Of a stretch of DNA of 64,000 bases, positions 36,900 to 45,519 are shown piece by piece. Position 1 is the stretch's first letter. Each line of letters opens with the position of its first letter. The notes under the pieces were generated by a model. It was not told where the DNA came from, searched no databases, and saw nothing but the letters and a program-made list of their open reading frames with translations. The translations under genes and the position numbers were made by a program. The DNA is from Chitinophagales bacterium (GTDB lineage: Bacteria; Bacteroidota; Bacteroidia; Chitinophagales; UBA2359), in the NCBI GenBank assembly GCA_041392475.1, contig JAWKLZ010000003.1, positions 517,501-581,500 of the forward strand, in the 5' to 3' direction.

Positions 36900-38207
36900 A
36901 TGAAAATAGCCATACACTGGTTCCGTCGAGACCTTCGATGGGATGATAACACTGCACTTCACAAAGCCCTCAGCGGTGATTTGCCTGTCCTTCCCTTATT
37001 CATATTTGACACCAACATCCTCGACCAACTCGAAAACAAACGAGATAGCCGAGTACATTTTATCCATCGAGAACTCTCTCGCCTCCAAGAAGATATGGCT
37101 GCAAAAGGTTCGAGTTTGCTCATCAAACACGGCAAACCCATTGAAGTATGGAAACAACTATTGAAGGAATACGATATCGCCGCAGTCTATACAAATCGAG
37201 ATTATGAACCCTACGCACAGGAAAGAGACAAAGCCATTTACGAATTGCTGCAATCCCAAAATATCCCCTTCAAAGGCTGCAAAGACCACGTAATTTTTGA
37301 GAAAAAGGAAGTGGTCAAAAACGATGGAACACCTTATACCGTCTTCACTCCCTACAGCAAAAAATGGCTCGCTGCCTACAAAGAAACTCCACCCAAAATC
37401 AATTCCTCTGCCCTCTACTTCAAAAACTTCTATGAAACACAACTATTGCCATTCCCTACTTTAGCAGACCTCGGCTTTGAAGAAACTGACACCGATTTCC
37501 CTTCAATGGATTTGGACGAAAGCCTACTGGACGACTACAAAACCCTCCGTGATTTTCCCGCCAAAGACCACACAAGCCGCCTAAGTGTACATTTCCGCTT
37601 CGGCACCATCAGCATCCGCAAAATGGCTGCAAAAGGTTTGGAACTCAGTGCAGGTTGGCTCAACGAGTTGATTTGGCGAGATTTCTACCAAATGATTCTC
37701 TACAATTTTCCGCATGTCGTCCATAAAGCTTTCAAACCTGCTTATGAGCATATTCCGTGGCGCAATGATGAAGCTGAGTTTGAGAAATGGTGTCAAGGAA
37801 AAACGGGCTATCCGCTTGTAGATGCGGGTATGCGTGAACTCAACGAAACGGGTTTTATGCACAATCGGGTGCGTATGGTCGTGGCGAGCTTCCTCACCAA
37901 ACACCTGCTCATTGATTGGCGATGGGGTGAAGCCTATTTCGCCGAAAAACTTTTGGATTTTGAGTTGGCTTCTAATAACGGTGGCTGGCAATGGGCTGCA
38001 AGTACGGGCTGTGATGCAGCTCCTTATTTTCGGGTGTTTAATCCGACTTCTCAGTTGGAGAAGTTTGATAAGGAGTTGAGGTATGTGAAAAAGTGGGTGG
38101 CGGAGTATGGGACTTCAAGCTATCCTCAGCCTATGGTAGTGCATAAGGAGGCGAGGGAAAGAGTTTTGAGGGTGTTTAAGGAGACGCTTGAAGCGTATAA
38201 AAACTAA
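36900..38207 (+). CDS. phrB: Deoxyribodipyrimidine photolyase (cryptochrome/photolyase family)
   Basis: 435 residues beginning MKIAIHWFRRDLRWDDNTAL, the usual start. The N-terminal alpha/beta antenna domain is followed by the FAD-binding helical domain with WLNELIWRDFYQMIL, WCQGKTGYPLVDAGMREL, MHNRVRMVVASFLTKHLLIDW and the flavin-site segment ELASNNGGWQWAASTGCDAA. These match class I CPD photolyases, which repair UV-induced pyrimidine dimers using blue light. A cryptochrome-type signalling role cannot be excluded by sequence reading. Its 3' end overlaps the convergent 82-residue gene by four bases. Confidence 0.94.
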   Translation: MKIAIHWFRRDLRWDDNTALHKALSGDLPVLPLFIFDTNILDQLENKRDSRVHFIHRELSRLQEDMAAKGSSLLIKHGKPIEVWKQLLKEYDIAAVYTNRDYEPYAQERDKAIYELLQSQNIPFKGCKDHVIFEKKEVVKNDGTPYTVFTPYSKKWLAAYKETPPKINSSALYFKNFYETQLLPFPTLADLGFEETDTDFPSMDLDESLLDDYKTLRDFPAKDHTSRLSVHFRFGTISIRKMAAKGLELSAGWLNELIWRDFYQMILYNFPHVVHKAFKPAYEHIPWRNDEAEFEKWCQGKTGYPLVDAGMRELNETGFMHNRVRMVVASFLTKHLLIDWRWGEAYFAEKLLDFELASNNGGWQWAASTGCDAAPYFRVFNPTSQLEKFDKELRYVKKWVAEYGTSSYPQPMVVHKEARERVLRVFKETLEAYKN

Positions 38208-38452
38208 GAGTCTCCATTTCTCACAACCTCCACAATCAATTCAGGTTGATCGAACCAAGGTATTTTTACAAATACTTTCTTCGTACAACCGCAAACCATA
38301 CATTTATAGTAGGCAGTATTAAAATAAGTCCACCATCCTTTGGGCTGAAACTTTATAAGAATCATTTTTTGTGGTATTTGACGGCAACCACATGGGAGTT
38401 CTAATTTGGTGATGTCTAATTCTTCTAAGAAATTGTTTTTTCGATTTTTCAT
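38204..38452 (-). CDS. Small Cys-rich hypothetical protein
   Basis: 82 residues. Two cysteine pairs, PCGC (about 20-23) and CMVCGC (about 51-56), could form a zinc ribbon. The protein is otherwise mixed, with an aromatic middle (GWWTYFNTAYYK). I do not recognise the family. The stop codon overlaps that of the photolyase gene by four bases. The start is preceded by two short inverted repeats (38490-38512 and 38522-38539), which may be operator-like. Confidence 0.55.
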   Translation of the reverse strand: MKNRKNNFLEELDITKLELPCGCRQIPQKMILIKFQPKGWWTYFNTAYYKCMVCGCTKKVFVKIPWFDQPELIVEVVRNGDS

Positions 38453-38980
38453 TTGTGTTGCTTTTTTAGAGTGGAATAACCAATTTGGTTACTTGATTAA
38501 GATAGTCAAGTAGTGTACCAAAACTAACATTTGTTAGTTAATGTTTTATTAATCAATATTTTGCACAAGCTTAAACTCATTCAATTCTCTACAATTAGCC
38601 CTAAAATAACTCGACTAAAAGAGAAATTTCCGAAAAAAGTTAGGTTTTTAAGAAACTCACATCAGAAAAATAAAAATATAATATTGATTATCAAGGCGGT
38701 ATTGATTTGTCGTCAATCTTGCAAAACCATAATAAAGCAAATCCGAAAATTCTTCGGGTCAATGATGTTATTGATACGTTTTTTTTTCGTTTTTCTCAAA
38801 CTCAATTTCTCTTAAATGTCTGATAACCAGTAAATATTTAAAGTGGCTATGTATTTGCCTATACTTGTTGACTTGGAAAGACGAAGGTGTTATCTCCAAT
38901 AAGTCTTGTTGAAAATAATGTGGTTTAAATTTTTATTAGCAGTGCAAACTTTTTGATTCAACTGCCAATTACAAGCCACT
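38453..38980. other. Intergenic region upstream of the CHAT-protease operon (528 bp)
   Basis: A/T-rich. Two inverted repeats lie at its left end: TACTTGA/TCAAGTA (38490-38512) and AACTAAC-ATTT-GTTAGTT (38522-38539). An open frame at 38531-38815 is very basic and low in complexity and is not convincing. The promoter of the rightward operon should lie in the last about 200 bases, but no clean TTG...TAnnTTTG pair was identified. Confidence 0.5.
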
Positions 38981-40216
38981 ATGAAAGAGGACAATATATC
39001 CGACCGTCGTTTCGAGGAAATGAAGGAAACTTTCCGACTAATTAAACCCGAAATGAGGGTAATGGAAAAACTATTGTCAAAATATCAATTGTTTGAACAG
39101 GATGATTTGCCTGCTTATTGCTTTGAGTTATTGAACCGAAGGTGGAAAAAGAATATACTGCCTCAAAGAGCCTATTTCCTCCGAAAAATATATGAATACA
39201 TACTTTGGGAACAAGGTGTGGAAAAACCCGATGCTCAACTTGAAGAATTGTTTAAGGTTAAACTGGGCTTTATTATGGAAGTAACAATTGTGATTCAATA
39301 TTTACACAATCAGATAATTGATGAGAAGTTTGATGTTAAAAATATCGCCGCAGTTAGACGTAATTTGATAGCGAGCAATATTCTGAGAGAAATTTTATTT
39401 CAATATATTCAGCAAGAGATTGAAGGCTATGGGCATGAGATTAAACAAGTGGTAGAAAAAAGTATCTCGAATATCCTGCTTCATGTGGATTTGGGTCAGC
39501 GTCTTGAGCAAGAATACAATCACTACGATTCCTACAAAAAAAATCCTCCCTTATCTATTTGCCAGACTTCAATTGGCTTGTTTTCTGACTTAGACTGTAT
39601 TCGTCCTATTATTGAATCCATTAAAGGAGAAATTCCTCAGAAAATAGATTTTATTGAAGTTTATTTTAGACGCATCTATTTAACGAATGGATGTTTTTAT
39701 ACGTTTATGACTCAGCTTGTCCTGAACATTTTGGGGTATAAGGATGAATCAAAAAAAGAAGATTTATCCAATTTTGCAGTTATATTTGGAGTTGCTACTC
39801 AAATTACGAATGATATCGTAGATTTTGTTCCTCCAATAAAAAATAACGGGAAAAACCTATCCTCTAATACAGTTGGTAAGAACTCAACGGATTCCTATAG
39901 TGATTTGAAAAATGGAAACATTACTTTACCTCTAATATATCACTTGTCAAAAAATCAACAACGCCTTATTGAAAATTACCTATCAAAGCCTACAAAGCCT
40001 AACGATATTGATAATTACTCTTTGGAAGTTACCAAAGAAATTTTAAAGAGTAGAGCTATCCAAAAAGCAAAAAAGGTAGGGCAAAATATAGCTAATTTAG
40101 CGGATAATTACCTAAATATAAAAAATCCATCCGCTTCCTTAATTATGGATATAATTGAGAAAACAAAATGGAATAAATACTATTACGAATTAAATAAAAT
40201 TGAAAAAACCAAATAA
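38981..40216 (+). CDS. Isoprenoid-synthase-fold protein with degenerate catalytic motifs (first gene of accessory operon)
   Basis: 411 residues. The C-terminal half matches trans-polyprenyl synthases: GVATQITNDIVDF corresponds to the second Asp-rich motif (usually DDxxD) and SDLKNGNITLPLIYHL to the conserved DLxxGKxTLPL segment. The first Asp-rich region appears as YLHNQIIDE with RRN instead of DDxxD and RRG. Several Mg-binding Asp and one diphosphate-binding Lys are therefore replaced. It may be an inactive binder of prenyl diphosphate, a regulator, or a prenyltransferase of altered mechanism such as the ComQ type that modifies peptide pheromones. It starts seven tightly spaced same-strand genes ending with a CHAT protease. 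Confidence 0.7.
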   Translation: MKEDNISDRRFEEMKETFRLIKPEMRVMEKLLSKYQLFEQDDLPAYCFELLNRRWKKNILPQRAYFLRKIYEYILWEQGVEKPDAQLEELFKVKLGFIMEVTIVIQYLHNQIIDEKFDVKNIAAVRRNLIASNILREILFQYIQQEIEGYGHEIKQVVEKSISNILLHVDLGQRLEQEYNHYDSYKKNPPLSICQTSIGLFSDLDCIRPIIESIKGEIPQKIDFIEVYFRRIYLTNGCFYTFMTQLVLNILGYKDESKKEDLSNFAVIFGVATQITNDIVDFVPPIKNNGKNLSSNTVGKNSTDSYSDLKNGNITLPLIYHLSKNQQRLIENYLSKPTKPNDIDNYSLEVTKEILKSRAIQKAKKVGQNIANLADNYLNIKNPSASLIMDIIEKTKWNKYYYELNKIEKTK

Positions 40217-40227
40217 TACAGCCTCCT

Positions 40228-43200
40228 ATGATATCAATAACCAAACCTTTAGAATATACCATACCCCAATTCAGGGAGTTTACAAACATGCTTCATGATA
40301 GATTACATGCCGTACTCTATCACATTGAAAACATAAAAGGAAATTTTACCATTTCTACTAACTTTGTTGATAAAGATTTAGCAAGACTACCAAAATACAG
40401 AAATAAAAATATAACACCTATTGTCTATGGAGGTATCGAAATACAAAGGCGAATTTTAAGAAAAAAAAAGACCATTAAACGAAACTTGAAGGAGTATTGG
40501 CAGTTTTTAGATGATACAGTCATTGATTATGAAAGCTCACATACTTATCAGATGTTGAATAAGTTTAGAAAGGGAGAACTATCTTTGAAAGATATAAAGA
40601 TGGGTAACTTGCGAGGATATTTTGTTGAACCTCTTGAAAACGATACGAGAACCAAAATTAGAACTACAGAAAAAGCTATTTTCGAAAGCTTTTTGGATTT
40701 AGAAAAGGATGCCTTTATATCTATTCCCATTATTGCGTTTGGAAATTTTGAAGGAGTAGTTCATATTATTGGACAATTGAGTGTAATAGAAAAATTAAGT
40801 ATTCAAGATACGATTGAACGCATTATTAAGATTTTTAGTTTAGAATTTGAAAGTTTACTATTGGATTGGGATGTAGCTTTTGAAAATATAGAACAATACA
40901 CTCAAATAAAATTAGACCAGTTAGACTATGATGTTGAATACGTTAGTCAGAATCCAATTATGAAAGAATGTAAGTTTCGAAAATTTTATGAAATTTCCGA
41001 TTATTTCCATAAAAAAAGAATTGCGATTAGCAATGAAGCGACAAAAAAAATATTGACTCAACAAAAACAAATCCTATCCCAACACCGCCAAAACGCCATC
41101 ATTTCTATACTTATAGACAGTTTTGCCCACAATATCAGCACACATAGTTTGACTGCTTTGGCATGGTGGTTTGCAGAAAGAGCTATTTATTCCAATGCCA
41201 AGAAAAATAATCTAAAGAGATTATTAGACAAATACAAAAACGACATCAATCAAAACCCTTTGGTATTACACAAAAAACGTGTAAACGAACCACTATCAAC
41301 TGAATTGAGTGCCTTTTTGCGTTTTTTGGCGGAAAAAGCCATTTTTTGGAATGCCATTACCCGCAAGACCAATTTTACAGGTCAATTTTTTAATCTATAC
41401 AATGTGCTTTTCAAAGAATTTATCAACAATCCTTTGTACTTGGGCTCTATTGCCAATTCAGAAAAAATCCAAAAAATCCATTTTCATTTTACCATTTATA
41501 CAGAAGAATATGAACTTACTCCTGTTACCAATCGAAAAACCATCAAAAAGGTAGGGAATGTATTGCTCGACGGAAGATTGGCGACTATCAATTTCAAAGA
41601 TTTTTATTTGGAAGAGAATCAAGCCAAACGCAAAGTTCGAGATAGTCAGCAAAAGGAAGCTACTAAAAACTTGGAATTTGTGGATAGTATTTTTATTGAA
41701 AGAGGAGATAACTTTGACTTGTTTAGAGAAGAGTTAATCAACACGATTGCCTTCTTTCCGAGTGGTGTAGTGGGCAAACATGCTCTATTTACGGTATTGG
41801 AAAACGAAATTAGAAACATCAAGCACTACAAAGGGCTAGCACTCACAGACGCTCAAGATAATGGTCTAATTGTCAACCTTTCTATTCATACCCGACCTGT
41901 AAATTCAGATAAGGATGTTGCTACTCCTTTTAAAAAGTATGAACTTTATAAATTAGGAATCTGGCTGAAGCATCCTTCTATTGACTTGGATGGAAGACTG
42001 ATTGGACAGCGTTTTGAAAGCTTGGCAAAAGACATCATTACGGAAGAAACCTATCGTCCCAGACTGGGCGGAATGTATCAAGATAAAATATGTGCTGCGA
42101 TGTTGTTCAACAATTCATTTGACAGTGTACAGCCTGAAAAAATGACAGATAGAGACGCACGTTATTATCCTTGGGTGAAAGCAGCAGTTAGTCCAGTAGC
42201 AAATAGAGCGGAAGATGTATATGAATTTGAAATCAGTCAACGCAAGTACGAAATTACCACAAAAGAAAACACCTATGATGATGAATACCATGAGTTTTTG
42301 AAAAAATATGGAGGCGAATCTAAGGAAGTGTATTACAAAAAATACATTCATCTGTGGAAAGCAGAGAACATTCATTATTTTCGAGGAGAAGCGGGAATTA
42401 GTTGGGAAAATAAGGCGCGCTTTAAGTTTTTACATATTGAAAAAGACAATAGAGATGCGTATGTCAAGCTTAGACAAGAAGGCTTTATTCGCATTTTACA
42501 ACAACCTATCCCGAACAATGATATACAAGAGGCTTATAAAAAATGGCTTCACAAATGGAGCAAGACACAAGAACCTGTTTCCATTGAGTTGGCGATTTCT
42601 GTAGATTCAGAGGACGAGGAGGAAATAAAAGACAAACAAGATGTTTTATACCGTTTTGTTTACCACAATGGCAGTTTATATTTTGAAAATGCCGATGCAA
42701 TCCTTGAAGATGATTCCATAACCGAAAATCTTTATGATTCTATTTCCGACAAAAGGTCTCTTACCGTTGCACATGGTGGGGGCATAGCCAATACGAATAT
42801 GTGCAATTTCCGCTCAACAGGAATTCTGTTGAGGAATTTCTTTGATGTGGAAGATATTGGAGGTTTGGCGGATTCAGAATTGAAGCCTTTGCTTGCTTAT
42901 GAACTGTACGAAACGTTTATTACCAAAGCAGTTATTATTGATGAAAGGGTTTTTAGACGAATTCCTCCTGATAGAGTGGATTATTTTAGTGATGCACTGC
43001 AATTGGAGTTTTACGATGAGAATTTTGAGCAATGGGAAGAGGTCATGGAACCACAAGATTTAACACAGTATCACTTTTTGGTGGTTCACCTTTCTTTTAT
43101 CGAACGTATGAAGCAAAAGAAAAACCCAAATGAACACTACGGTGAAGGAGGAATAGTTGATTTTATTGAAGAACGGGTATTGAAGGGCAAAAAACCAAGT

Positions 43201-43404
43201 GAAGTTCCCGATAATTTTGTTTTGGTCATCATTACAGGTAGAGGAAGAATCGAATGGTGGGACAAATTGAAGAAAAATCAATACGACCGTTTTGTCACCT
43301 TTCGCCCTATTGAAAGCTTATTGGCAGCCGTAGAAGATGCCATTTTATTGAACGATGATTTCAATCTCAAATATTATACAACAAAGGTATTATTTGGTTC
43401 TTAA
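40228..43404 (+). CDS. Large GAF / histidine-kinase-like protein with C-terminal receiver-like region
   Basis: 1058 residues, starting 11 bases after the previous gene. Residues about 150-215 look like the end of a GAF sensor domain (FISIPIIAFGNFEGVVHIIG). FAHNISTHSLTAL (about 299-311) resembles a kinase H-box with His301 or His306. GKHALFTVLENEIRNIKHY (about 516-534) resembles the GHKL ATPase N-box, followed by a strand NGLIVNLSI. From about 900 onward, VIIDERVFRRI, FLVVHLSFIERM, FVLVIITGRG and FRPIESLLAAVEDAI follow the strand order of a receiver domain without its canonical Asp. I infer a divergent hybrid sensor kinase or ATP-binding pseudokinase. The family is not one I can name. Confidence 0.6.
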   Translation: MISITKPLEYTIPQFREFTNMLHDRLHAVLYHIENIKGNFTISTNFVDKDLARLPKYRNKNITPIVYGGIEIQRRILRKKKTIKRNLKEYWQFLDDTVIDYESSHTYQMLNKFRKGELSLKDIKMGNLRGYFVEPLENDTRTKIRTTEKAIFESFLDLEKDAFISIPIIAFGNFEGVVHIIGQLSVIEKLSIQDTIERIIKIFSLEFESLLLDWDVAFENIEQYTQIKLDQLDYDVEYVSQNPIMKECKFRKFYEISDYFHKKRIAISNEATKKILTQQKQILSQHRQNAIISILIDSFAHNISTHSLTALAWWFAERAIYSNAKKNNLKRLLDKYKNDINQNPLVLHKKRVNEPLSTELSAFLRFLAEKAIFWNAITRKTNFTGQFFNLYNVLFKEFINNPLYLGSIANSEKIQKIHFHFTIYTEEYELTPVTNRKTIKKVGNVLLDGRLATINFKDFYLEENQAKRKVRDSQQKEATKNLEFVDSIFIERGDNFDLFREELINTIAFFPSGVVGKHALFTVLENEIRNIKHYKGLALTDAQDNGLIVNLSIHTRPVNSDKDVATPFKKYELYKLGIWLKHPSIDLDGRLIGQRFESLAKDIITEETYRPRLGGMYQDKICAAMLFNNSFDSVQPEKMTDRDARYYPWVKAAVSPVANRAEDVYEFEISQRKYEITTKENTYDDEYHEFLKKYGGESKEVYYKKYIHLWKAENIHYFRGEAGISWENKARFKFLHIEKDNRDAYVKLRQEGFIRILQQPIPNNDIQEAYKKWLHKWSKTQEPVSIELAISVDSEDEEEIKDKQDVLYRFVYHNGSLYFENADAILEDDSITENLYDSISDKRSLTVAHGGGIANTNMCNFRSTGILLRNFFDVEDIGGLADSELKPLLAYELYETFITKAVIIDERVFRRIPPDRVDYFSDALQLEFYDENFEQWEEVMEPQDLTQYHFLVVHLSFIERMKQKKNPNEHYGEGGIVDFIEERVLKGKKPSEVPDNFVLVIITGRGRIEWWDKLKKNQYDRFVTFRPIESLLAAVEDAILLNDDFNLKYYTTKVLFGS

Positions 43405-43447
43405 CATCATTCATACAAAAGTTTGTTCAACGATTAAAAACAAAAAG

Positions 43448-44626
43448 ATGGCTAAAAAACTTACACGGCGTATTCTACTGATTAACTGGAAGTGGCGATG
43501 TTTGGTTGATTATCAATTAAACGATACATATTTAGAAAAACACACTATTGATGATTTTTTCAATCAAAAAGAAAAAAAACCTTTTTATGAAACCCTAAGG
43601 ATAGGAGGACTCAAAATATATGACTCAAGCAATAATGAAAAAGAAGAAAATCAAGAGCAATCTTCTTCTTTACAGATAGTAAAAGGTGCGAGAATTATCT
43701 GCTGCAATATTTACAAAGGCAATAAAACACGTCAAATATTAAATCGGTTGATAGAAGAAACTTACACAAAATACAGTAAAAATGGAGATAGGGTAGAAAT
43801 CATGCTTTTTCTACATAGAGGACATCACTACGACTATAACGATGTGCTGCAATTTTTGGAGGAGAAAGGAAAATATATTGTCAATTGCTTTTTATTTGAA
43901 ACAGGTCGTGATTACATCTACTATCATTCAGAAAGAAAAGGCTTATTAGACCATATCGGAAGATTTTATAGAGGAAAACAAGGAAAGAAAGTTCTCAGAA
44001 CTTACCACATGGTTGAAAACAGCGAGTATGAAAATGAACAAGAAAAAATCGTTGATAAATGGTATTTCAATAATGTATGGAACTATTACAAACAAGAGTT
44101 TAAAAGAAAGCTAAAAATTTTATTCATCGATTTTGTTAAGATATTATTGGGTTTGGAAAAGCTTCTTCTACAAAATAAAATAGAAAAAGACCTTCTTATT
44201 GAATATTTGGAAGATGTGAATGATGTTGCTAAGTACCCCAAAAGCGACTTAATTTATTATCGAATAAAAAGTTTTTTAGGTTGTTATGACGAAATAGAAC
44301 CTGAAGAGTATGATGAATTCAATCCGCCAACGAATGAAGAAGAATATGAATTATTGAATGAGGAAATTGAGCAGCTGTCAAAATTTGAGAAAAAGCGCAA
44401 AAAATCCTACACCTTCGATGATGTACGAGCCAACTTAGAACACAAACAGGAGAATGATGCAAAGGATATAGAAGCACACAATATTTATAAAAAACTCGAA
44501 AAAGCCATGCGCCCCATTTTTCTAAAAGATGTACCACACAAAGGAAATATAACAAAACAAGAGTTGATGGACATTCGAGATGAAATGGGAAAATTAATTG
44601 CTGTTCTTCCAGGAAACAATCTCTAA
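43448..44626 (+). CDS. Unrecognised operon protein (392 residues)
   Basis: Starts at MAKKLTRRILLINWKWRC; an in-frame extension upstream would overlap the previous gene and looks non-coding. The first about 200 residues alternate strands and helices (RILLINWKW, RIICCNIYKG, VEIMLFLHRGHHYD, IVNCFLFETGRDY), giving a Rossmann-like impression. The rest is helical and charged, with a predicted coiled coil (about 300-330). No catalytic signature is evident. Its place between the kinase-like gene and two receiver proteins suggests a regulatory or adaptor role. The function is unknown. Confidence 0.6.
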   Translation: MAKKLTRRILLINWKWRCLVDYQLNDTYLEKHTIDDFFNQKEKKPFYETLRIGGLKIYDSSNNEKEENQEQSSSLQIVKGARIICCNIYKGNKTRQILNRLIEETYTKYSKNGDRVEIMLFLHRGHHYDYNDVLQFLEEKGKYIVNCFLFETGRDYIYYHSERKGLLDHIGRFYRGKQGKKVLRTYHMVENSEYENEQEKIVDKWYFNNVWNYYKQEFKRKLKILFIDFVKILLGLEKLLLQNKIEKDLLIEYLEDVNDVAKYPKSDLIYYRIKSFLGCYDEIEPEEYDEFNPPTNEEEYELLNEEIEQLSKFEKKRKKSYTFDDVRANLEHKQENDAKDIEAHNIYKKLEKAMRPIFLKDVPHKGNITKQELMDIRDEMGKLIAVLPGNNL

Positions 44627-44648
44627 ACCAAGCAAAATCAAAACCACT

Positions 44649-45476
44649 ATGAACCCAGCTATTTATTATACAGGCGACAATCCCGATGCTCTTCAATTTC
44701 TTCAATCGCAATTGACCACAGAAAACCGTCTGATTCCATTGGAGGATTTGAAGCAATTGGACAAAGTACAGTATTTATTGATCATCAGCCCGACAAAAAT
44801 AGACCTAAAAGGAAGTTCTACTAGATGGATAGACACTTCCTATTTTTGGGAAGCCTATTTATTGGATTATTATCCCAATATTCGACTGATGAACATAGGT
44901 TATTGGAGCTGTGATAGAATGAGCTGTGAAAATTACCGAGATATTTTGGATTTGGGAGATTGGCAAACGAGTTTGGTCAGTTCTTCTTTTCCAACTTTGG
45001 AGCAAGTTTATGCCGAAGAAGAGGTTCTAGAAGACAGACTGAGCGAATGGGACATCAAACATTATCTCAAACGCTTTACGGACGGACACAACCGACAAGG
45101 TTTTTGCAAGTATTTAACTGCCTTGAAACATACCATGACCGTAGCTTATGATGAATACAATGCCCTCGAAGATGAATACAAATGGGATTATGAAACGATT
45201 GAAAATGAATCCATACGAGCATCTGGACAATTGGAATGGGAGCAGATGTTGGAAAGGTGGCAATTTTACAAGCCTTTTTTAAAACATACCCCATTTCAAA
45301 AACATTTGAAGGAAGTAGAAAGTGCTATGCAAAAACTATCTGTTTATTTCCAAGCACTTAAAACTAGTTCCATAGATTTATCCAAAAATGAAGCCTTGTT
45401 TGAACAGGGAAATTTTGAAGTAGAATTGGAAAAAATTGACCATTTGCTGACCCGTCACTTACTTGTTTATTTGTAA
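44649..45476 (+). CDS. Unrecognised operon protein with receiver-like N-terminus (275 residues)
   Basis: Starts MNPAIYYTGDNPDALQFLQSQL, 22 bases after the preceding gene. The first about 60 residues (AIYYTGDNPDALQFLQ, then VQYLLIISPTKIDL) follow the beta-alpha pattern of a receiver or Rossmann fold, without a clear phosphoacceptor. The C-terminal half is helical, with many Glu, Gln and aromatic residues. Not recognised. It may be a phosphotransfer or scaffold partner of the adjacent response regulators; this is a guess from position. Confidence 0.6.
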   Translation: MNPAIYYTGDNPDALQFLQSQLTTENRLIPLEDLKQLDKVQYLLIISPTKIDLKGSSTRWIDTSYFWEAYLLDYYPNIRLMNIGYWSCDRMSCENYRDILDLGDWQTSLVSSSFPTLEQVYAEEEVLEDRLSEWDIKHYLKRFTDGHNRQGFCKYLTALKHTMTVAYDEYNALEDEYKWDYETIENESIRASGQLEWEQMLERWQFYKPFLKHTPFQKHLKEVESAMQKLSVYFQALKTSSIDLSKNEALFEQGNFEVELEKIDHLLTRHLLVYL

Positions 45477-45519
45477 GCATTACTATCTCTACCCCATTCT
45501 ATCACCTAAAACCTTTTTT

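Noticed and set aside
38531..38815. A 94-residue open frame upstream of the CHAT-protease operon, considered as a possible pheromone precursor
   Set aside because: Very basic and A/T-driven, no signal or prenylation motif, no plausible ribosome site; probably chance.
38981..40216. Plain polyprenyl diphosphate synthase for quinone side chains
   Set aside because: Both Asp-rich motifs and other catalytic residues are altered, and the gene context is signalling and effector genes rather than quinone biosynthesis.
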